From Megalopta genalis (taxonomy: Eukaryota; Arthropoda; Insecta; Hymenoptera; Halictidae): a stretch of DNA of 64,000 nucleotides. The position numbers and the translations under genes are program-made. Position 1 is the first letter of the stretch. Every line of letters begins with the position of its first letter. Where the stretch lies: the NCBI RefSeq assembly GCF_051020955.1, contig NC_135021.1, positions 15,667,962 through 15,731,961 of the forward strand, written 5' to 3'. Shown one piece after another: positions 26,801 to 38,800 of the stretch. The notes under the pieces were generated by a model that saw nothing but the letters and a program-made list of their open reading frames with translations, was not told the origin of the DNA and searched no databases.

Positions 26801-29800
26801 GCCAGCTCCAAAGCGGTCAGGAACTTCCCGTCTTCCGGCCTGGTGACCTCCATGCGAGAGCCGATGTTGTTCTTCAGCCAGGCGACGGCTACGCCGGACG
26901 GGTCCACGAAGATGGGGACCAACGGGCCTCTCAGGGCGCACGAAGCTGCCACGAGACTTCCGGTGTCAGCTGGCAGACCCTGAGCTCGCCATAGAAGACG
27001 CTCCCTCTCGCTGATCAGCAGATCGATCGCCAACTTTTTCCATTTGTCGTCTCTCCCCGGATTCTGGTGACATGCCCATTCAAATGATTCCCGTTTCGCA
27101 ACTTGACACAGGTCGATCAGGTCTTGGCCGACTTGTTTTTTGCAAAAGAAGTTTAACGATTTACCTAGTGGCCACGGCTTATGGTCACGATAACACGTAA
27201 ACAATTGTTCAAAGCCAGTAAGCGGATTGCGAATTGTATGAATTCATGACAGAAATTTATAGGTGAAATATCAAACAACGCAATGATTAGAGGAATATAA
27301 GATCATCAATACGTTATCATAAAATAGGAAGAAACAAATTCATTTTTCGTTTCAGTTTTTCGTTTCGTCGATGCAAACGATATTTATTTTACATGAAATA
27401 AATTATATTAATAATAGTAATATTGTCATTCTTTTAACTATGTAGGATATCCCAAAATTATTGTACAAGCGGGAAATGAGGGGTTCCTGAGGTCATTTGA
27501 AGTAACCTTTTCCTTTACAAAAATTTTCTCCGAGGCATTTTTCACGAGTTATTAACGAAAAACACTGACCAATAAGAGGCGAGTTCGGTTGGCGCGTGGC
27601 GGCCGAGCCAATGAGCAGAAATGGGCTTCGACCGATCATTGACCCGGCGGCTTCGCGCCAGTTAATCTTGTCTCTCATTGGTCACTGTTTTTCGTTAATA
27701 ACTTATAAACGAAGCCGCGGATCGCATTTTCGCTGAGGGAAAAGTTACTTCAAATAATCCCAATAATAATAATAAATAATAGCTCTACCTGTAGAGCTGT
27801 GTCATCGAAAAACCTGCTAATAAGAAAAACTTGCCTAATTTTGGAATACAGAAATACAGAACCCAATACAGAAATCCAGAATTCCAAAAACAATACCTAC
27901 GTAATCGAGTATTTAATTTTGATAATACAGTTTTCGTAATCAAGTGGCTGGGATAATTAGCTAATTAACCGAACAACTGAGTAATTAAGCAGAGTAGTTC
28001 GGTAGCAACGTGACTCGAGACCTGAGGCTACCCAGGGACGATTACCTCGTAGACCAACAGCGAAGCGACATTCGCAGCCTCGACGTCCAACTTCTCTTTC
28101 CTAGCGGTCAACTCCTCTAACTGTGTCTGCCAATCACGGTGCTCTGTGTCCAGTTTCTGAAGCAACGCCCTGGCAGTTGTTAGCCTGCCTTCGGTGGCCT
28201 CGGCTCTCAGTTGCAAGGCTGCCGCACCTCTAGAATGCTCCGCGAGTTGTTCTTGAAGCTGCGCCACGCGGCTTTCGACGGAGTTCAGTCCGGCTGCTAA
28301 CTTACCTATCTGAGCTTCTGCCGCTGACAGACTCCTGCGGTATTAACACGATTATGGAGAGCTTTTCTTATAGATATTTATAAAAAAATTGTGTTCTTAT
28401 CGAAGCTCGTAATTCGTTAGAAAATAACAGAATTCAACGTGCATCCAGTATCATCCCTTCGACTGTGAAGAATATTTTCACGCAATAATGAACATCGTGT
28501 TTTGCTTCGAGTTGCCGCGAACTTTCTGCAAAGGACAATATATCTACACGTTTAGAATCCAACTGTAATGAACATCTTCGATGATTGAAAGCGTGAAGAA
28601 AACAATGAAAAGGAAAACGGGATTCAGAAGAGCAAGTAAAGTTTGGTATCGCGATCTAAAGGCAAAGTTCCAAAATACCCTCATGGAATCAGTCGGCAAC
28701 AGTTCTCCGATGGTTAAACATTCAATAGAAAAGACGTCGTGACTTTAAGAAGGGAATCTCGAAAGTTATAGCTAGAAATCTGTCGGAAGCTGAAGAAGAA
28801 GGCGAGATCGGGTTCCGGGGACGTTCGGGACATACTCGGCCAGCAGTCGTTGCTCTTTCTCAAGTGGCGCGACTTGCTGAAGGATCTGGCCGTATTGAAG
28901 GTTCGCCAGAACCCAAGCAGCCAATGGCGCAGCAGCCTGCGAAGCTCTCTTCGCGGTTTTCTCCTCGAAACTCTCCGGCCGCTCCTTGACCAACTTGGCA
29001 ACCGCCTCCAGGCTCGCAGTCGTGCTTCTTCTCGCGTCCCACGTTCTGAATCGATCGGAGATATTTTAGAATGAAATCGAACTCGACAGTCGGCGAATCA
29101 ATCGGCAACGTTCCCGAAGAGACAATCGCTACCTGATCTCGTCCTTGATCCCACGCTTCGCTAAGAACGTCTTCATGCTGTTCCACGAAGTGTCTTTGAT
29201 ACCCATCAATCGGAGGACACCCTCGAGGACGTCTCTAACGGGCGCTGGGGGTGCTCTCAGCGAACGTACCTCCGACAATGCGTCAGCACTTATGCCAGCT
29301 ACTGCATGAGCCGCTTGCTCGACCAACGGCTCCACTTTTCCAAGCTCGCCCTCGATGTCTGCCTGCGTTTCACACAAAAGTTAACCCTCATTCTGCGATT
29401 GCAGTCAGCGATATTCACTAATTCCGATGAAACAGCGAATCAAGTGTATCGTCCTTTTGAATGTAAGAATTCACAAAGTCGATTACTTGTTCGTCGGATT
29501 CCTTTTTTACCGTTTGGCGATTTGCCAACAATGGACCAATTCAGTTTGAAAAATGAGGGTCAGACGAGGGTTGATGCTTCACCTTCTTAACCGTCTTTAA
29601 TGACTGTATTGCATCCGTCAGAAGTCTAAATGGTCGTGATCAATCAAAAGTAACATACTTTTGAGAATACTTTTGTACTTTATGCATTTTACTCTTAAAC
29701 AAACGCCTTATGTAAAAGCTACAAGTTTTATAAGCATGTACGAGCTAGATTGTTAAAGCGTTTAATGTTTAGATCGACGACGGTTAAAGTAATGACTAAG

Positions 29801-32800
29801 GTTTCCAGAGCCATGATACTTCACAAGAACAGCAGCTAAATTTCGTACACGTTCTTTTTTATCAAACCGGCTTGTTGCAGTGGTAGTAAGAAAGGTTTAT
29901 GGTTAGTACCTTCCTGCGGGCTAGCTCAGCACTCTCCCGTTCAGTCTCGGCCTTCAGGTTTGCCATCTCACCCCTTTGTCCCGTTGCGCCCCTCATGGTA
30001 GCTGTAATTTGTTCTAAAGCTGCGTTAGCTCGACCCTGTTCCGCCTGGAAGACGACGATCATGAAACGATTAATTGCGCGGCCTCTCAACTTCCGAAAGC
30101 TTGTACATTGTTGCCAGTACTTTGCACGATGTCAGAGTTTCTACATTTCGTAATATAAATCTGTATTTTGTAATATAAATCTTATTGCTTGCGCTGTTTT
30201 TACTTATCTCAAAACAATTCTTCCAGTGCTGGACAAGCAACAAGAATCGTTGAAAAAAATGATTTATGTAAAATGGAACGCTAGAATTAAGCCATTATTT
30301 TTTCACCGGTCCAAGTAGATAAGAACTACGAGCGTACTACAAATCATTTGCATACAGCAATTTATAAAAATACGAATGATTAAATAGTTTGTATTGTATA
30401 GAACGCGCTGGGAGTGTAAGTGGACCAATAAAAATTCTGCGTCGCTTCCAATTTCTCTCTAAATCCCAGCGAGCAAATTTTATATAATCGTTCGCGCAAC
30501 AAGCGCACGAAATAACGAGCCCAGAGAGCCTCTCCGAAAGTAATTACGAAAGTTTTAATTCGAAGTGCATCGCGTAGCGCAGCGGCAGGTATTAAAAAGT
30601 ACCTCGAGCTCTTGGCGCTGCCCGGAGACTTCATCCTCCAATTTCGCCACCTGTTCCCCGGCTTCCTTCAATCTCCCGATCCCAGCTTCGAGACTGTTCA
30701 GCTTCTGTTCCACGTCCTCGCTCCAGGTCACGTGCAAGTGTTTCCAGGTGTGCAGCAACGCGAAGAACCGAGCAGGAGCTTGCTGCTGTCGCGGAGCTTG
30801 AAGGTGAGCCTTGACCAACTCCTTGACGCCTTGCGAAGCATCCACAGAGTCCTCGGTTTCGCCGTTTTGTTCACGGGCTAGTTCGGTTAGGGGTCCTTCG
30901 CTGGACCACCATTCGCTGCCGATTCCCGGACCGATCAGGCCGCAGTGCTTCAATAGGCCTGATCGAGTCAGCCAGGACGATTTCATCTCCCCGTTGTCCA
31001 GGATCATTGCCACTTTTAGGTAGTTCCTCAATCCTGAAAGTTTCGAGTTGGAAGACGTTTATATAACAACGGATGCCTTCTTATTCAAATAAATTATAAT
31101 AATATATAATAATATTATAATAATAACACCTTATATAATAACATAAGCTTTTTAATAACTGCGTCTAAAGGTAGCTCGATGATTTTCTTTTCAATGCTGT
31201 ATTCAAAAGAAATTGTCGCACTACTTAATGCAATTTATTGAGTTTAAAGTACTGTCGTGAACAATATTTTCAGAAATCCTCAATTGCTGATATTAGAAGA
31301 ACTATTAGAAAATTGCTAGCAGATCACGTGCTAAGAATTTCTCTTAAAATAATTGATGAATCATGTTCGAAGACCCGAAGACTGTTCATAGTTAATAATC
31401 TACAATTAGCAGAACAGTGGATTCCGTCTCTGTAGAGACGATGGTAATAGGTCCACGCAACGGCGCTTTCATTAGAATTAATTTCTGCTCCGTATTGTTG
31501 TCCAAGTGGGGTCGGTGTTTGCTTACTGTGGTAGAGGTATTGTTCCAAAGTGCCCGAGAAATCTTCCCTCCTCGCCACGTCGGCCAGCGGCGCTATTAAA
31601 CCGTCCAGTTCTTCAGCTGTAAATAGTCCTGGAAGTTCGCCCCGTGACACTATTGCGCTCGCCAAAACAGCCAATCCATTTTCTCTCATGTGATGCTCTT
31701 CCAGCAGAAGTAGGGTCGGTTCGCCGTCGACACCAGCGGCTTGGACCGCCGCTTTCATCGATGCTCGACCACGACCTGGCAAATACCACTTGTTTTAACC
31801 ACTTAATAGACACCTAAACATACACGTGGGACGAACCTACGTGCATGATCATTACTGCGCAAATCTTCTGAAGCTATCGTAAGGAACAAAAGTTAGATGA
31901 GAATGTACTTCTACGGTCGTTTTAATAAGTTGCTAATCGGACATTCAGTTTTCCCATAAATGCATACGATTTCATGCGAAATTCATACGATTTTCATATA
32001 ATTTTCATACGAAATTTATGCGAAATTCATACGCGATTTCGTACGATTTCATACGATGCATACGAAAATCAGAAAGTTATGAATAAATACAAAGCAAATG
32101 GAGTTACGGGAACTTTTGATAAAATAGACTCGGTAGACAAAAGTATAGTCTTCAGCTTTTTATGATCGATACTGTACCAGGTCCCGAGTCCACCAGTCGA
32201 AGGGAAGAATAAATGGAGGCGAGTCTGACGGCTGATTTCCTTCCTGCTCCAGGTCGTCCAATTAAAATCACACCTCTCAAGCTCGTACCGAAGGCCCAAC
32301 TTAATCCTTCAGGAAGCATCGAAATCTTTGCTTACACTCTTAAATAGAGCATTGCAAAATATATCGTGGAACATATTAAAGTCTACTGTGCAATATTCAA
32401 ACTATTAAAAACACACGGAAGTGCCGCGTCATGTAACTAATTACAGTAAATTCTCCCAAATTTTCCTTCAGCTTGTAAACAAAAATGGACAATTTGGGAA
32501 GAGGAGTAATATCATCTACTTCTTATATTGTCTTACACTTTTCCTTAAACAGATCGCTCAAAGTTTATTTCCCGATGTGGAAGATTCTAAAACATCCACT
32601 CTTTGGCCATTAACCCTTTCGCTACTACGGGCCACTATAGTGGCCCTCCATAAGATGTCACTGAGGTACTACGGGCCACTATAGTGGCCTTTCGTATGAT
32701 GCCACTGAGGTACTACGGGCCACTATAGTGGCCTTTCGTATGATGCCACTGAGGTACTATGGGCCACTATAGTGGCCTTCCATAAGATGCATTATATTGC

Positions 32801-35800
32801 ATAATGTTTTATTTCCTCTCATGCTGTAAATTAAAGAGCGCATGCTAAGACGTTATAAATACCCTGGAATACCCTTTATTTATAAATACCCTTTGGAGAG
32901 AAATTTTTTCGTACGAAAACATTCAAGCAGCTTGGGTTCTCCGCCGCGGTACTCCCGCTGGAGAACGGCGTCGCGTAGCGTGCAGTGATGTCGCGGCGCT
33001 CCGTTCAGCGGAAGTACCGCGGTGGAGAACCCGCCCGTAGCGAAAGGGTTAAAAGCATTAAGACTCAAAAGATCGATAAATCAAGTGCCAAATTAAATTC
33101 CATTCGAATTGAAGAATTTAAAAGAGCTAAAACAGTAATCACTCTAATTTTCGACTCGGTCTAAACCAATTTTCATTAGAATCTGTAAGACCCAAAATAC
33201 TTGAAGGAACGATCAATACAATAAAATTAAACTCCGCAATTCCGATCCTATTAATTGAACCACTGCAATTCCGAGTCTTAAAAGCTACGAACGAAGAGCC
33301 AACGTGTCAACAGCCTGAAAACAAATCTCCAAGCATCTCGCGGAGACCGCAACAGCTGTTTCTCGAGCCGCGAATTCGTGCTGACAATTAAATTTTCATT
33401 TGTCAATTGAGTTTACGTAACTGCAAGTAAATCCTGCTTGCTCCGCCGCAACATCGACACCGCTAGGCGGCAAAGGGGTTAATAGTTTAAAGCAACGCGT
33501 TGCAGCGGTAGTGCAGGACCTCGTTGAAACAGCTGGCCGATCGTATAGGACCCGACCGATCAGCCGGATTAAGCTCGTTTGCAAAATATCGTAAAGTTAA
33601 CCGTGTTAAATGCGCTCACCGGCCACTGTGCGCAACAGGTGCGACGAGATCGACGCTTGCACCGGATCGCCTTCTCTGGCGCATCTCGCAGCCGCGTTAA
33701 TTATCTCCTTTCTCCACTGTTCCTCGTCCAACGCAGATAAGCCCGTATTACCGCGTCTCCATATGTACACGTCGCCCACAGACATAGGCGGTCCTGCCAC
33801 TTTCGACTGCACCATCGATTCCCAGCGTGACTGATCCCTCGACGTTAATCTGCGGTGGTGGAAAAGCGCGATTTTGCAAATTCGAAGATCGAAATCCGCG
33901 AAACTGTTTCACAGATTATGGTTGATGAGTCGAGACAAGTTGGTGGCTTTTTATCTGGCATTCTTTAGGATTTCGTTGGACAAAAAGTTAGGGTAACTCA
34001 GAGGCTTCTACTCAGGCGTTTAGGGTAATTACTATGAGTTGTTATGTGTTTTTCGTTAACAACTCATAAACAAAGCCGCAGATTGCATTTTCGCAAAGGG
34101 AAAAGGTACTCAGAATGACCTCGGCTACCCCACATTTCCGGATTGCGAGACGTTCTTGGGACACCCTGTATATCACTGCTTTTGATAAAAAAAATATCAA
34201 GGCTGTTCCGAGTTATCCTTTACGACTCTGCTTCACAAGGTTGGTAAAAGTTACTATTGTTCATCGATTATACTTTAAGGGTGTGAAAACTACCCTCAGA
34301 GTGAAACATGCATTTGCAATTAATTTCTCTCTCGACCAATTAGCTGCGAAAAGTGTACAAGTTGCTGTAAACGATCACGGTATACGGAGAAAATACAAAA
34401 CTTTTGTAAAACGTAAGTTTAATGAAGAATATCAAAGTATATATTCGTCTTAACCAGTTTTAACTCTTTTTAACCACTTAGCTGTTTCTTGACGAGTATA
34501 CTCGGCACGAGGAAATAGCAACATTTTGTGTTACGACGAGTATACTGGTCAAAAACCGTTAACCGATTGAAGTATAACAGTTGTAGAGAAATGTTTCGAG
34601 CAGAATAGCATTATCGTTGAGAAAAACTCCGCGATCTGTCGATAGAGTGTTTGGGGAACAGCAAAGGATTCAGAGAAATGAGAAGGTCAACGTTTTGAAG
34701 GCGGTACCTCGGATGAAGGAGACGTCGTCCAGCATCCAAAAGGAAGCCGGTGATAGATGTTTCATTCTCCGGAACGGGGTAACACTTCAAACTGTCGGCC
34801 CACTGGATCAGATCTTTCGGTGTCCATTTGATAGGCAAACCTCGACAGGTTTCCATTAGTTCGAAAGCTTCCAATATGGCGGGCGCCATCTGCGCGATCC
34901 AGGATCCGATCAGGTTGCGATCCCCGTTTAAGCTGCCGTTCAGATGCAGGTCCAAAACTGCGGCAATCTCCTTCGGGCTCGGATACCTTCGATACCATGA
35001 ACAGTTTCGAGCTCAACGACTATTGATTATATGGTGTAACGAGTGCAGTATTTAACAAACTCTTCAATGTGAAAAACGGGCGACAAATCTTGCACGAATA
35101 TATGCTGTTGCAGATCTGTCGTCATCAAAGTCAACATGTCTTCTATTTATTTAAAAACTCACCAGAGTAATTTAGTGTACCACTATATATAATAATCGTA
35201 TCTGCAATAATTGAACCGTCGAAAGCAGAATTAGTGTAAGTCAGAAAAGTTCATTTGTGGATAATGAAAGGTGAATGCAAAGTTCTGCAACATGCAATAA
35301 CGCACAAATTTGTTACAACTGTTTTATGTGAGCCACTTTCAAGCTTTTAATTTAATAATAGCAGATCAACCTAGCAAAAAATTGACACACACCGCTTTTG
35401 CTTCAAACGGCTCGATTGTAAAAGTACTTTCAAATCGAAGTCCCAAGGAAGTAATAATAATTACGGTAGATAATGAGTCGATAGAAGAGCCTCCAGTCTC
35501 GGATGCAGTTTAGTCGATGCATCTGCAGTGCACAGAACGGTCAGAGGAATCCTGGCGAATTCCAGGTCCTCTTCATGGTATCCTCCTTCTTGCAGCAGCT
35601 CGCGTAACAACTCCTAAACATTTATACACTTACGAAGTTAATATAAATTTCCGTTCAATTAAAGGACTGATTTTACTTCCGATTTTGTCGGACGAATCGA
35701 CGGAAGATGAGAAGAAAGTCACCTGTAAGTCTTTGGAGGCGAGATGCATGTCTTCGAGGATCAAGACCACTCTCGATCCACTTCGTGGCTTGTACGTTCT

Positions 35801-38800
35801 CCCATGAGAAGAGGAGTTCAATTGCACGCATCCCCGCTTCAGCTTCGTCACCAAATCCTGAGCGCCGTAAAGGGACGAGCCCTTTATCAAAGTCGAAGGC
35901 TCGTAGCTTCTGATCGTGGAGAGAATAACGGATATTAGGGTGGTCTTCCCGCAACCCTCTGGGCCCCTTATCATTATCGGTTGGTTGTTTTGGATCCATG
36001 GCAAAACGCTTGCCAGAGCTACCTTCATGGCGCCTATAAAAACGAAATGACAATGCCAGTGGGAAATCGATGCACTCTCAGAAAAGTGAAGGAAAATCGA
36101 GAAGAAAGGCTGCCATATTCAGCGCAATGTGTTAGCTTCAAATATTAAGAGAAATAAACTGTGGATTTTATACGATTCGAACAAATTACAATGCAGTTAC
36201 AAAGTAAAAGGAAGCATCGATTCTCCATTATTCATTTCCCATTTTATTCTGACCAGAAGATTATCGTCGTCTAGCGAGGAATTTTAATTACTATTCGTCT
36301 AAAAATCTGTATTCGTTTCGCTGGAATCATGAATGCGTTAAAAGTGAACGTTACCTGACAGTAAAACAGGTCCGTCATCCGTGTCCACCGAGTCGTCAAC
36401 GACCTGAACAGCTTCCACTCGATCGGTAATTCCGTTGTACAACACAGAACACGGTTTCTGCGGATTTGGACACCTGTGATTTCGGATTGCAACGAACTGA
36501 GTCAAGCTCTAGTGGAAAAGAATCGGAAAAGAAAAGATACGACTGAAAAATGTACGATGAACATTTACTTCATATTGAACCGATGAAAAATCCGCACAAT
36601 TTTGACATCAATTTTGACAGTTTCAAAATTCATTCTCATTGAAATATATTCGAACAAACTACATTTTACAAGGACGCGACTAGAATGCAAAGTAATCGAA
36701 GTACGAAGTAGTTTCAGCGTCATTGATTCAGTTACTTTGATTTTGTGGAAATTCGTGAGATCGATTTCCGACACTTAACGTGTTAAAGGAAAATATGTTT
36801 GTCGCGCGTTCATCAAGCGAATCGTAAAATCAGCTTCATTTTTACAGCCAGCAAATAATGCTGAAAGAACACGTGAAGTAAACGAACTCGTTTAGTCTGA
36901 AATAATGAAGACACTCGCCAGCAATCGGTAAATTGATAGATCAACCGAGCCAAATCGTTTCTAGCCGTCTCATCCCCGATTTGACTGCAGAGGGAGGCGA
37001 GCAGCCCGTAAGAAGCGGAGGTACGTGTATTGGCGGTCCTCAAGTGGCAGAGTGCGGCGTCCATTAGACCGGAAGCGGAGGAAGTGTCTTGATTGATCTT
37101 CAAACATTCCTCGATGGCGGGACAGAGATGGGAGTTCGCCACTTCTTTCACCACTTCCGGTAGCTTCGTCAGTTTCGAGGGCACCAGCAAGCTTGTGGGG
37201 ATCGTGGAACCCAAATGAACCACCCCTAATCGCGACACTGTGGCTGGACTCGCGCCGGCTAATTTGTGGGTCTCGAAGATAAACCTGTGCACAGAAACAC
37301 AAGAATAAAAAATGTCTACTATGACTCTGTAGAATTATGAAAAAATAGGAACATTAACACTGGTTTTACCGGATCCGTGAAAATGACTGATCGCTATTTC
37401 TTTAATTCACGATTGCATATTCAGATTGTAAAGATACATTTATGAGTTATTTATTCAATACATGTGTTACTTGCGGCAAATGTTACAATAACACTCATTA
37501 CAATTGAGAATAAACGTCTTACTGTTATTTTTATAAATTAATATAAGTTTCATTTACTATTTACTCTTTCAGTATTAAATTACACTCTACTCTTTAAGTG
37601 TTCATTTACTATTTACAGTTTAAATATTAATTTTCTATTTACTCATTCAATATTCATTTACTTTTTACTCATGTATGTATTCACTTGCTTTCTACTCATT
37701 TAAGTATTATTCATTTACTCTTTACTCAATTTAAGCTTTCATTTACTATTTACTCTTTAAATTTTCATTTTCTATTTATTCCTTCAGTATTCATCTACTT
37801 TTTACTCATGTGTGCATTCATTTACTTTCTACTCATATAAGTACTTATTTTCTTTGTACTCATCTCTAAATCTAGAATTAAGGGACATTTGTATCAAAGT
37901 TGATGCACGAGGATCACAGCTTAATTGAATTTGATAGGCAGTTCCGATGTTACGAAAGTCGGGTTTTTATCTCGCGCGTTCTGAGAGCTGAGTTTATCAA
38001 CCAACGAAGAGGAAATTTTGCGAGCTTACTTAGTCCCAGAGCCAAGCTTCACTCCCACGCCGTTGGGCAAAGTCAATAACCTATTGTCGTCCAGGGCAGA
38101 GTTTAAAGCTTCGGCCCAATCGGGTTCAACGTCGCCGTTAAGGACGATCCAGGTCGTTGATTCTCCTGCGGACGTCACGGCGCTTGATAACAGACCTTCT
38201 TTCCACTCCCTGTTAAATAATTCATCCTTTCTCACTATCGGTGAAGTTGCGAAAAAAATCCACTAAAAAGCAACTGCTTTGAGCCCGATCCAGAAATTAG
38301 CCTAAGCTCCGTGGCCTTAAACGAATTTCCATGGAACGTTTAACATTTATTCCGTAAAACCGTTCAATTTGCATTAATAATACTCCTAATTGAAGGCGAG
38401 AAAATGGCACAAAACTATTCAGCAGATTATCTTGATTGCCTACGTGTTATCCAAATTCTAGTCATTAAATTGTTCAAAAAGGAACTTGGAATTCCTCTGC
38501 ACAATTACTAGATAGTAAATCTTTGTGCAAGATCAATTGTTTTGCTTCAGCAGCGTGCTGTAAATCGAATGAAAATAGTAATTCTGGGCGAATACTTGAA
38601 TTGTGTCAGTGTGCATATAAAAATTGTGAACAGTGTAAAATTATTATAATACCTAGTTTGCGGATCCACGCGACCCAGCAGTCTCGATTTAGGCATAGCA
38701 CCGGGATACACGTGAAACTCAACGACCGTCTCGCCGATTTTCGTTAGAGCTTCCCATAAAAGTTTCCTTATGGTTGTTTTACCGCTTCCCGCCGGTCCGA

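Larger units (their letters stand above)
31527..33849 (-). other. DYNC2H1: AAA4, exons 28-30
   Basis: Exons 33620-33849, 32178-32330 and 31527-31775. AAA4 has GVILIGRPGAGRKS; Arg sits where the P-loop Lys is expected, with Lys next. Dynein-2 AAA4 is degenerate in other species too (GRSGVGRRT in human), so this is a family trait. Exon 30 has LLLLEEHHMRENG and SRGELPGLFTAEELDGLIAP. The exon 29 acceptor (GTGTAAG|CA) is weak, but phase and length fit. Intron 28 (1,289 bp) contains a piggyBac-like MITE. Confidence 0.88.

Noticed and set aside
31974..32165. 63-codon + strand frame with FHIIFIRN-like repeats
   Set aside because: Read through a degenerate short repeat in intron 29 on the non-coding strand.
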